Positions 44,181 through 50,052 of a DNA stretch of 50,052 nucleotides are shown here, one piece after another. Source of the stretch: Campylobacterota bacterium (GTDB taxonomy: Bacteria > Campylobacterota > Campylobacteria > Campylobacterales > Nitratiruptoraceae); the NCBI GenBank assembly GCA_015494715.1, contig WGAT01000035.1, positions 1 through 50,052 on the forward strand, given 5' to 3'. Each line of letters opens with the position of its first letter. The first letter of the stretch is position 1. The position numbers were made by a program, and so were the translations under genes. The notes beneath the pieces were generated by a model, which ran no database searches, was not told the origin of the DNA, and saw nothing but the letters and a program-made list of their open reading frames with translations.

Positions 44181-45415
44181 GGTTGTTTGTAGCAGGATGC
44201 GCTGCTTTGCATCGGCAACCAAAATCTATGGATAAAGAGTCTCAAATAGATGCGTTATTGCTTGAGGCCGTCTATCTTGAATCAAATGGCTATTACTCTA
44301 TAGCCTCTTCTTTATATCAAAAACTTTGTACCCTTACAGGGTCTAAAGAAATATTATATAAATTAATTACAAATCTTATTCATGCTAAGAGATATGCGGA
44401 GGCGATGAAATATATCGACCAAGAGCTGAAAGTTTATCCAGACAAAAAATTATATGAATTGGCTGCCTCCGTTGCTTTGGCCAAAAAAGAGTATAATCAG
44501 GCTGTTCGTTGGATAACCAAAGCATTGCAAATTCAAAAAGATCCAAAAGATTTGGAATTTTTAGGCTCTATTTATCTAGCCCAAAAGCGCTATGAGTTAG
44601 CGTTGAAATACTATAAAAGTGCCTATGCTATGCATCCAACGGATCAATTGGTCAATACCATAGCCTATATTATGTATTTTTATTTGGATAAAAAGAAAGA
44701 AGCGATTGCCTATTTAGAAACCCATATACGAATGTATGGATGCAAAAAATCAACCTGCGCTACTCTTGCCTCCTTTTATAGTCTTCAAAATAAAATAGAT
44801 GGACTTATCTCCATCTATAAAAGACTCTATCAAACATATCATGAAAAGATTTATATTAAAAAGATCATAGAACTTTATATCTATGAGAAAAATTTTCAAG
44901 AAGCAATTAAATGGGCGAAAAAAATAGAGGATAAAAAACTCCTTTTAGATCTTTATAGAGCCATTAGAGATTATGACCATGCCTATCCATTAGCTTTAGA
45001 GCTTTATAAAGAGAAAAAAGATCCAATCTACTTGGCACAAGCGGCAATTTTTGAGTACGAAAAAGCTAAAAAGAAAGATGAAAAATTAGTAAAAGATGTG
45101 GCAAGTAAATTGGAGCAAGCTATAAAAAAACTAGATAATCCTTTGTATGAAAATTATCTAGGTTACTTGTATATAGAACATAACATAAATGTAGCACGAG
45201 GAATAGAGCTGGTTAAAAAGGCTTTGGCCAAAGAGCCAGACTCTCCATATTATCTAGATTCCTTAGCATGGGGATATTACAAACTTCATAAATGTAAAGA
45301 TGCTTGGAAAATTATCCACAGAGTCTATTATGAGCTTGGTTTAAAAGATCCTGAGATACAATCCCATTTACAAAAGATCCAACAATGTCTAAAGGATAAG
45401 CGTGATACTCGATGA
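44150..45415 (+). CDS. TPR-repeat lipoprotein
   Basis: The 421-aa protein has a lipoprotein signal ([20 protein letters not shown]) with lipobox VAGC and Cys 17 as the probable lipid-bearing residue. The rest is a chain of helical TPR-like repeats (about 40-410), such as [58 protein letters not shown] and [20 protein letters not shown]. Such proteins often scaffold outer-membrane complexes. Its start lies within the YkgJ gene and its end overlaps trpC by 14 bases. The specific partner is unknown. Confidence 0.85.
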   Translation: MQRYLSTLLIGLFVAGCAALHRQPKSMDKESQIDALLLEAVYLESNGYYSIASSLYQKLCTLTGSKEILYKLITNLIHAKRYAEAMKYIDQELKVYPDKKLYELAASVALAKKEYNQAVRWITKALQIQKDPKDLEFLGSIYLAQKRYELALKYYKSAYAMHPTDQLVNTIAYIMYFYLDKKKEAIAYLETHIRMYGCKKSTCATLASFYSLQNKIDGLISIYKRLYQTYHEKIYIKKIIELYIYEKNFQEAIKWAKKIEDKKLLLDLYRAIRDYDHAYPLALELYKEKKDPIYLAQAAIFEYEKAKKKDEKLVKDVASKLEQAIKKLDNPLYENYLGYLYIEHNINVARGIELVKKALAKEPDSPYYLDSLAWGYYKLHKCKDAWKIIHRVYYELGLKDPEIQSHLQKIQQCLKDKRDTR

Positions 45416-46190
45416 AATTATTAAAAAAACAAAAGAAGATGTGGAACGAAGAAAAAAAGATTTTCCGCTGGAGTGGTTGGGGCGAAGTTTGGCCTATAAT
45501 CCTTTCGTACCTCGTCCAGTTGGGGATGCATTGCGAAGCACTCCCCAAGATCCTTATAAAATAATAGCTGAGGTAAAAAAAGCAAGTCCAAGTAAAGGAG
45601 TAATACGCCAGGATTTTGATCCTATTGCCATTGCCAAAGCTTACCAAAAGGGGGGAGCGAATGCTTTGAGCGTACTTACTGAGCCCCACTTTTTTCAAGG
45701 AAATATAGAGTATCTTACCCAAATACGCCGTTATGTTCCAATGCCTTTGCTTCGTAAAGATTTTATTATAGATAAATATCAATTGGTTGAGGCACTAGTT
45801 TATGGAGCAGATTTTGTATTACTTATAGCAAAAGCTCTAAGCAGAAAGGATCTTAAAGAGCTTTTAGATTATACCTGGCATTTAGGCATGGAGGCATTAG
45901 TTGAGATTCATGATAAAAAAGATCTTGTCAAAGCAATTTTTGCTGGAGCAAACATTATAGGTATCAATCATAGAAATTTAGAAACTTTTGAGGTAGATAT
46001 CAATCTTAGTCACAAACTTGTACCTCTTATTCCAAAAGGTAAGATTATTGTTGCCGAAAGTGGCATCCACTCCCACGAGCAGGTCAAAGAACTGCATGAT
46101 ATCGGCGTAGATGCCTTTTTGATAGGGGAGTATTTTATGCGTCAAGAAAATATTGCTTTGGCGGTTCAAAAGATCAAGGGACTAGCTTAA
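45402..46190 (+). CDS. trpC: Indole-3-glycerol phosphate synthase
   Basis: TrpC closes the indole ring in tryptophan synthesis. The 262-aa TIM barrel shows [19 protein letters not shown] (with the catalytic Lys), [49 protein letters not shown] and [13 protein letters not shown]. It begins inside the TPR gene, so it is coupled to it, although the pathway is unrelated. Other trp genes are absent. The 3' end overlaps the convergent yqeY by 9 bases. Confidence 0.95.
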   Translation: MILDEIIKKTKEDVERRKKDFPLEWLGRSLAYNPFVPRPVGDALRSTPQDPYKIIAEVKKASPSKGVIRQDFDPIAIAKAYQKGGANALSVLTEPHFFQGNIEYLTQIRRYVPMPLLRKDFIIDKYQLVEALVYGADFVLLIAKALSRKDLKELLDYTWHLGMEALVEIHDKKDLVKAIFAGANIIGINHRNLETFEVDINLSHKLVPLIPKGKIIVAESGIHSHEQVKELHDIGVDAFLIGEYFMRQENIALAVQKIKGLA

Positions 46191-46625
46191 AAGTCCCTTC
46201 GCTATTTGATTAATCCGTTTTCCATCCGCTTTACCTGCGAGTTTTTTTGTAGCTATGCCCATAACTTTACCCATATCTTTCATACTTGTAGCCCCTAATT
46301 CTTTAATAATTTGTTTCACTTGGGCTTTTAGCTCTTCATCATCGAGCTGTCTAGGTAAGTAGCTTTTGAGTAATTCCGCCTCTTTCATCTCTTTTTCATA
46401 AAGATCTTTTCTTCCCCCTTCTTGATATTGTTTAGCTGCTTCTGTGCGCTGTTTAATGCCTTTTTGAATGATTTTAATGATATCTTCATTACTAAGCTCT
46501 TTTCGCGTATCTACTTCTACTTGTTTGATTGTGCTCATTAAAAAACGAATGGTATCTCGTTTGAAAGTATCTTTTTCTTTCATTGCTCTTTTGAGGTCTT
46601 GTTGTAGTTTTTCTTTAAGACTCAT
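46182..46625 (-). CDS. GatB/YqeY-domain protein
   Basis: The 147-aa product is a stand-alone YqeY-type protein, related to the tail domain of GatB. It has [40 protein letters not shown] and [18 protein letters not shown]. The closing [20 protein letters not shown] is also typical. The tail domain contacts tRNA in GatCAB, but the function of the free form is unclear. A good ribosome site (AAGGAG) and a minus-strand TATAAT (46652-46657) lie upstream. Confidence 0.92.
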   Translation of the reverse strand: MSLKEKLQQDLKRAMKEKDTFKRDTIRFLMSTIKQVEVDTRKELSNEDIIKIIQKGIKQRTEAAKQYQEGGRKDLYEKEMKEAELLKSYLPRQLDDEELKAQVKQIIKELGATSMKDMGKVMGIATKKLAGKADGKRINQIAKGLLS

Positions 46626-46651
46626 ATCATCTCCTTTGTAATTTTTTTCTT

Positions 46652-46716
46652 ATTATATCCAAATTAAATTTTGGTTATAGCAGTTTAATAATTCAAAAAG
46701 CTTGTTTTGATAAAAT
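46652..46716. promoter_or_regulatory. Divergent promoters of yqeY and the DksA/TraR-like gene
   Basis: In the 125-base gap, TATAAT on the minus strand (46652-46657) lies 26 bases before the yqeY start. TAAAAT on the plus strand (46711-46716, context GATAAAAT) lies 34 bases before the zinc-protein start. No clear -35 boxes are seen. The gap is otherwise A+T-rich without other structure. Confidence 0.4.
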
Positions 46717-46750
46717 TGCACAAAATAAAAATATATTAAGGAAAAGGGAA

Positions 46751-47098
46751 ATGGACATAAAATATTTTAAAGAGCTTTTAATTGAACGCAAAGAACAGAT
46801 TTTGAAAAATTTAGACGCTACAAGATCTGAATTGGCCGATCTGCAAAATACGGAAATTAATGACGATGGGGATTATGCCTCTTTATGTACGGATAATATG
46901 ATAGAGCGAGCCATTCAAGATCAGCAGCAAAAGGAGTTGATAGAGATAGAGGAAGCTTTAAAAAAAATAGACGAGGGTGAATATGGTATTTGTGAAATGT
47001 GTGGAGAACCGATTAAACCTTTACGTCTTAAAATTAAACCTTTTGCTAAGTATTGCATTATTTGTCGTGAAATAGTAGAAAAAGAGCCCAAAAAATAG
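46751..47098 (+). CDS. DksA/TraR-family C4 zinc-finger protein
   Basis: The 115-aa product has an N-terminal helical hairpin (about 1-75) and a C-terminal zinc finger with CEMCGEPIK and AKYCIICREIVE (four cysteines, about residues 80-107). DksA/TraR proteins insert into the RNA polymerase secondary channel and, with ppGpp, tune stable RNA and stress genes. The coiled-coil tip here reads NDDGDYASLCTDN. In DksA the tip has DxxDxA; the acidic residues are partly kept. The next gene follows after 2 bases. Confidence 0.9.
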   Translation: MDIKYFKELLIERKEQILKNLDATRSELADLQNTEINDDGDYASLCTDNMIERAIQDQQQKELIEIEEALKKIDEGEYGICEMCGEPIKPLRLKIKPFAKYCIICREIVEKEPKK

Positions 47099-47100
47099 TA

Positions 47101-47346
47101 ATGCAATATGATGGAATCAAACTTAATAACATTACAAATATTTATCCAAGTGTTTTAGTGCGTCATCAAGATGTGGTTACTACCGTTTCTATTGAATGGT
47201 ATGAGCAAAATAAAGAGGAACTTCAGCTTGAAAGCTATGTCCTCATCTTTTTAGATACTCAAGGAAATCGATTAGAACGCCATTTTCAAAGTTATGAAAA
47301 GATGGTAGAAGCTATAAATAAAGTGATGCAGCTCCTCAAAAAATAG
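47101..47346 (+). CDS. Small protein of unknown function between the zinc protein and motA
   Basis: I do not recognise this 81-aa protein. It has no signal peptide or membrane helix. It is mixed strand and helix, with SVLVRHQDVVTTVSIEWYEQ and SYVLIFLDTQGNRLERHFQS, and it ends in a helix MVEAINKVMQLLKK. It starts directly after the zinc-finger gene, so it is coupled to it. Its 3' end probably carries part of the motA promoter. Confidence 0.7.
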   Translation: MQYDGIKLNNITNIYPSVLVRHQDVVTTVSIEWYEQNKEELQLESYVLIFLDTQGNRLERHFQSYEKMVEAINKVMQLLKK

Positions 47347-47362
47347 TAGACTTGACCGATAA
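47336..47362 (+). promoter_or_regulatory. Possible sigma-28 (FliA) promoter of motA
   Basis: TCAA (47336-47339), 15 bases, then ACCGATAA (47355-47362) compares well with the FliA consensus TAAA-N15-GCCGATAA (three of four and seven of eight bases). Transcription would start near 47369, about 25 bases before the motA ATG, which is preceded by TGAGGAC. Flagellar control of these stator genes is thus likely but not shown. Confidence 0.5.
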
Positions 47363-47393
47363 TCTACGAAACAATCATTTATGAGGACACCCT

Positions 47394-48152
47394 ATGGATT
47401 TAGGTACAATTATAGGTCTAGCTGGCGCATGGCTACTCATTATTATTTCTATTGTAATAGGGGGAAGTCCGGGCGCCTTTATCAATGGTCCTTCTATCTT
47501 AATCGTAATTGGTGGAGGATTCGCCGCTTCTTTAGCTGCATTTCCACTCAAGGAATTTTTAAATGGTGTCAAAGCGATTAAAAAAGTTTTTAAACCGGGC
47601 CTTCCCGATCCTCTAGAACTTATCGATTTTTTAGTAGAAGCAACAAAAAAAGCAAGAAAAGAAGGTATCTTGGCTCTAGAAGCAGATATCGATAAATTTT
47701 ATGAAAAAGATAAAATTCTTGGTAATTTGATGAGAATGCTCATCGATGGTCAAAGTTTAGAAGAAATAGAAGCAAATTTTGAAAATGCCATCTCTAGAGA
47801 AGATCAAGAACTTGATACTGAAATAAAAGTTTGGGATTCTCTAGGGGAGCTTTTCCCGGCTATGGGGATGATAGGGACTTTAATAGGTCTTATTCAGATG
47901 CTTCAAAATCTCTCTGATCCTGCCGCACTTGGACCAGGTATGGCTGTAGCAATGATTACAACTCTTTATGGTGCGATTTTAGCTAATGTACTGTGTATTC
48001 CTGTCGCTAAAAAGCTTAAATATTATAAAGATTTAATTCTCTTGTATAAAGAATCGTACATTATTACTATTAAAAGTATAGAAAAAGGAGTTAATCCAAA
48101 TTCTTTACAGCAACAGCTTTCTGCCCTCTTTGGAGTAGAAGTAGCAGGATAA
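47394..48152 (+). CDS. motA: Flagellar motor stator protein MotA
   Basis: MotA forms the ring of the stator that turns the flagellum. The 252-aa product has four membrane helices and the PomA/MotC-like start MDLGTIIGLAGAWLLIIISI. It also has SILIVIGGGFAASLAAFPLK, the cytoplasmic loop (about 75-150) and LGELFPAMGMIGTLIGLIQM, followed by AVAMITTLYGAILANVLCIP. The glycine-rich first part resembles sodium-type PomA as much as proton-type MotA, so the driving ion is not settled. Two motB-like genes follow, 3 and then 8 bases apart. Confidence 0.94.
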   Translation: MDLGTIIGLAGAWLLIIISIVIGGSPGAFINGPSILIVIGGGFAASLAAFPLKEFLNGVKAIKKVFKPGLPDPLELIDFLVEATKKARKEGILALEADIDKFYEKDKILGNLMRMLIDGQSLEEIEANFENAISREDQELDTEIKVWDSLGELFPAMGMIGTLIGLIQMLQNLSDPAALGPGMAVAMITTLYGAILANVLCIPVAKKLKYYKDLILLYKESYIITIKSIEKGVNPNSLQQQLSALFGVEVAG

Positions 48153-48155
48153 AAA

Positions 48156-48860
48156 ATGGCTAAAAAAAAGAAGCAAGAGTGTGCGAGTGTCCCCGGATGG
48201 TTGGTGAGTTTTGGGGATTTGATGTCACTCCTTTTGACATTTTTTATCCTTTTATACTCCATGAGCACCGTTTCAATGGAGAAATTTTATCAATCTCTTA
48301 GAGGATTAACAGAAGCTTTTGGAGGAAGAAGTATGACCCATACTTCTAAGACTTTGATAAAAAATAAAGTTGATCTTGACTTTAAAAATATGCATCCAAA
48401 GCTTAAAAAGAAAAAGATGATATTAAAAGAATTAAATGAAATTAAAGCATCTTTACAAAAAGCGGGTATTGAAGCAGAGGTCATTGACCATGGTAGTAAA
48501 ATAACTTTACGTGTGGCAAGTGATAAGATCTTTTTGCCTGGAAGCGCTGAGCCAACACAAGAAGCGATGCAATATTTTGAGGTTTTATGTAAACGGCTTA
48601 AAGAGACAGGTTTTCATTTAAGTATTGTAGGGTATACTGATAATACTCCTATCCATTCCAAAAGATTTAAAAATAATTGGGAACTTTCTGCGTATAGAGC
48701 TATTAGTATTTTGCGATATTTTATAAAATGCGGATATGATCCTCGGTTATTGTCTGCCGAAGGAAGAGGAGAATATGATCCCATTGCTCCTAATAATACT
48801 CCTCAAGGAAGAGCAAAAAATAGACGGGTTGAATTTGTAATTGACCTATCTGGAATATGA
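48156..48860 (+). CDS. motB: Flagellar motor stator protein MotB (first copy)
   Basis: MotB is the ion-conducting, wall-anchored stator partner. The 234-aa product has one membrane helix (about 17-37) with the essential Asp in WLVSFGDLMSLLLTFFILLY. An amphipathic plug follows, then an OmpA-like C-terminal domain with LSIVGYTDNTPI, ELSAYRAISILRYFIKCGYD, SAEGRGEYDPIAPN and KNRRVEFVIDL. The Asp of the TD motif and the Arg of NRR, which bind peptidoglycan, are kept. The FGDLMSLLLTFF helix is like sodium-type PomB. Confidence 0.94.
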   Translation: MAKKKKQECASVPGWLVSFGDLMSLLLTFFILLYSMSTVSMEKFYQSLRGLTEAFGGRSMTHTSKTLIKNKVDLDFKNMHPKLKKKKMILKELNEIKASLQKAGIEAEVIDHGSKITLRVASDKIFLPGSAEPTQEAMQYFEVLCKRLKETGFHLSIVGYTDNTPIHSKRFKNNWELSAYRAISILRYFIKCGYDPRLLSAEGRGEYDPIAPNNTPQGRAKNRRVEFVIDLSGI

Positions 48861-48868
48861 GGTAAAAA

Positions 48869-49549
48869 ATGGCCAAAAAGAAGCCTGAAGAGTGTCCCAG
48901 TATTCCTGGATGGCTTGTAAGTTTTGGGGATTTAATGTCTTTATTACTTACATTTTTTATTTTATTATATGCGATGAGTACTGTAGATGTAACGAAAGCG
49001 CTAAAATTTTTATCTTATTTTCAAGGGGAACCAACTTATAAACCACAAAAAATAAGTATTATCCCTCCTATTGTGCCATATTCGACCAATGTAGTTGAAA
49101 AAGTTAAAAAAAGAATTGAACGGCTTTTGCCTTCTTATGCCTTTCAGCTAGCCATAACTACTCGCTATGTAATGATTAGACTTTTTAACGATATTATATT
49201 TCAAGATGATGGATATCTTCTTACACCAAAAGCTAAAAAGACTTTGAAAGAAATAGCTATGGTGCTTAAGAATTTAGGAAAAAAAGAAAAATTTTATATT
49301 AAAGTACAAGGACATGCTATATTGCATAATAAATCCCACCCAAAAGATATTCAGGACGTTTGGGATCTTTCTATTAAAAGAGCTGAAGCAGTAGCATTAT
49401 ATCTAATGCAGCTTGGAGTAGATCCATCACGATTTTTTATATCAGGTTATGGAAATACTAAGCCACTATATACTTGGAATAATCCTATTCTTATTAGAAG
49501 AAATAATAGAGTAGAAATCTATATAGAAATTAGAAAACCGACTTCGTAA
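48869..49549 (+). CDS. Second MotB-like protein with altered OmpA domain
   Basis: The 226-aa product is a paralogue of the preceding MotB. The N-terminus, MAKKKPEECPSIPGWLVSFG followed by DLMSLLLTFFILLYAMSTVD, is nearly the same and keeps the ion-binding Asp. The C-terminal OmpA-like domain diverges. The TD motif is replaced by KVQGHAIL, and an insert with HPKDIQDVWDLSIKRAEAV follows. GYGNTKPLYTWNNP and NNRVEIYIEI are kept. Loss of the Asp suggests weakened or changed peptidoglycan binding. It is 8 bases after motB in the same operon. The product could form mixed stators or a separate one. Confidence 0.88.
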   Translation: MAKKKPEECPSIPGWLVSFGDLMSLLLTFFILLYAMSTVDVTKALKFLSYFQGEPTYKPQKISIIPPIVPYSTNVVEKVKKRIERLLPSYAFQLAITTRYVMIRLFNDIIFQDDGYLLTPKAKKTLKEIAMVLKNLGKKEKFYIKVQGHAILHNKSHPKDIQDVWDLSIKRAEAVALYLMQLGVDPSRFFISGYGNTKPLYTWNNPILIRRNNRVEIYIEIRKPTS

Positions 49550-49563
49550 TTTTGTAATTTTTT

Positions 49564-49857
49564 TTAATAAGCTCCACCATTTTTAAACTCTTCGATTTCC
49601 ATTTCAACCATTTTATCTATCAAAATTTTAAATATATCAGCCACTAAATTTGGAGATATCCCTAAAGTAGCTGCTAAATGACGAACATGATTTAAGACAT
49701 CATCAATTCGTTCATTGCTTTTAATCTCCTCTACACTTTCTTTAAACTTTGCTGCTTGCTTAACATATTTGCTACGTAGAGAAATAAGCTTTACAATCTC
49801 TTCATCAATCTTATCTATTTCTTTTCTAACTTCATCCAAAGAATGACACTCTTTCAT
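49564..49857 (-). CDS. Chorismate mutase (AroQ class)
   Basis: The 97-aa product is a small all-helical AroQ-type mutase that converts chorismate to prephenate for Phe and Tyr synthesis. It shows LDEVRKEIDKIDEEIVKLIS with the first conserved Arg, RSKYVKQAAKFK with the next Arg and Lys, and a final helix VADIFKILIDKMVEMEIEEF. A PchB-like isochorismate lyase has the same fold and cannot be excluded. It stands convergent to the motor operon, 14 bases away. Confidence 0.85.
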   Translation of the reverse strand: MKECHSLDEVRKEIDKIDEEIVKLISLRSKYVKQAAKFKESVEEIKSNERIDDVLNHVRHLAATLGISPNLVADIFKILIDKMVEMEIEEFKNGGAY

Positions 49858-49907
49858 AAATTTAACCTTTAAAAATTTAGCTTTCTGGATATTTCCTTAT
49901 AATAACT

Positions 49908-49939
49908 AAATTAGTCTTAATAATTATTTAAGCTAATTT
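49908..49939. repeat. AT-rich 12-bp hairpin upstream of the chorismate mutase gene
   Basis: AAATTAG-t-CTTAA (49908-49920) pairs with TTAAG-CTAATTT (49928-49939), with a one-base bulge and a 7-base loop. It lies between the edge gene and the chorismate mutase start. It may end the upstream minus-strand transcript or be an operator. No strong T-run follows on either strand. Confidence 0.35.
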
Positions 49940-49970
49940 TGTAACTATAATATATAAAGAGAAATTTTTG

Positions 49971-50052
49971 TTAGCTTTGTTGATAGGGGTGAATATATGT
50001 ACATCTCGCCCATCCAATTCTATCCTCTAATATCTTAGCATAACCTATACAC
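49971..50052 (-). CDS. Probable C-terminal end of a gene cut by the right edge
   Basis: On the minus strand a frame enters from the right edge and ends at a TAA (49971-49973). Its translation, IGYAKILEDRIGWARC then TYIHPYQQS, has the composition of a real protein end. The plus strand here offers only a 13-codon ORF. The family is not recognisable from 26 residues. Confidence 0.35.
   Translation of the reverse strand, partial: CIGYAKILEDRIGWARCTYIHPYQQS

Noticed and set aside
49994-50036. Short plus-strand ORF with an AGGGGTG site near the right edge
   Set aside because: It has only 13 codons after the ATG. The opposite strand gives a more protein-like frame through the same bases.
1-50052. 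CRISPR arrays, tRNA genes, rRNA genes, prophage or defence genes
   Set aside because: Reading both strands showed no regularly spaced repeats, no tRNA-like cloverleaf that I could support, no rRNA, and no phage, restriction or toxin-antitoxin genes. The TnpB fragment is the only mobile-element sign.
1-50052. Frequent word TTTGGCC/GGCCAAA as a possible uptake or chi-like signal
   Set aside because: Most occurrences lie in frame as Leu-Ala or Ala-Lys codon pairs (TTG-GCC, GCC-AAA), so codon choice explains them. A genome-wide count against a codon model would be needed to revive the idea.

Overview
The window reads as a chromosomal segment of a chemolithoautotrophic Campylobacterota (Epsilonproteobacteria), of the deep-sea-vent Nitratiruptor/Sulfurovum/Nautilia kind. 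The main reasons are a compact reductive-TCA block (monomeric isocitrate dehydrogenase, malate dehydrogenase, two-subunit fumarase, succinyl-CoA ligase, four-subunit OorDABC 2-oxoglutarate:ferredoxin oxidoreductase), a dimeric Campylobacter-type dUTPase, an HslV that starts MFEATT, and very tight packing with many overlapping genes. Genus cannot be fixed from the sequence alone. Genes right of about 40 kb, and those of the pilus cluster, look visibly more A+T-rich than the rTCA block.

Layout. 1-410: left-edge fragment of a TnpB/OrfB (IS200/IS605-type) gene with its promoter and a leader hairpin. 529-8340: envelope genes: lolA, divergent secA, a LolC/E-like permease, a large AsmA-like protein, and mltG. 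8431-18499: the central carbon block icd-mdh-fumAB-sucCD-(metal-binding-domain protein)-oorDABC, all on +, with one convincing promoter before icd and stem-loops after icd and after oorB. 18537-18880: the RNase P RNA gene. 18865-24246: dUTPase, valS and a UvrD/Rep helicase.

24243-33347: a nine-gene minus-strand operon in the order of the Vibrio MSHA pilus locus (MshI, J, K, L, M, N, E, G), with one unknown secreted protein between N and E and no pilin gene. 33418-38510: era, hslU, hslV, rplI, argG and divergent rsmD. 38507-42406: an unpartnered OppC-type permease, two small unknown proteins, then a secreted small protein paired with a GGDEF-EAL protein. 42353-46625: kdsB, a TrmN6-like methyltransferase, a YkgJ cysteine-cluster protein, a TPR lipoprotein, trpC and yqeY. 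46751-49857: a DksA/TraR-like zinc protein, an unknown 81-aa protein, motA, two tandem motB-like genes behind a possible sigma-28 promoter, and a chorismate mutase. The last 82 bases hold the probable C-terminus of another minus-strand gene.

Functional threads. The rTCA genes work together to run the cycle reductively (malate to fumarate, succinyl-CoA to 2-oxoglutarate to isocitrate); ATP citrate lyase and fumarate reductase are not here. The MSHA-like machine, the c-di-GMP enzyme and the motor genes are all tied to surface attachment versus swimming. I found no clearly new multi-gene system. The best leads are the two-MotB stator operon whose second MotB has lost a key peptidoglycan-binding residue, the secreted-sensor/GGDEF-EAL pair, the unknown secreted protein inside the pilus operon, and a shared decamer that serves as two overlapping divergent -10 elements.
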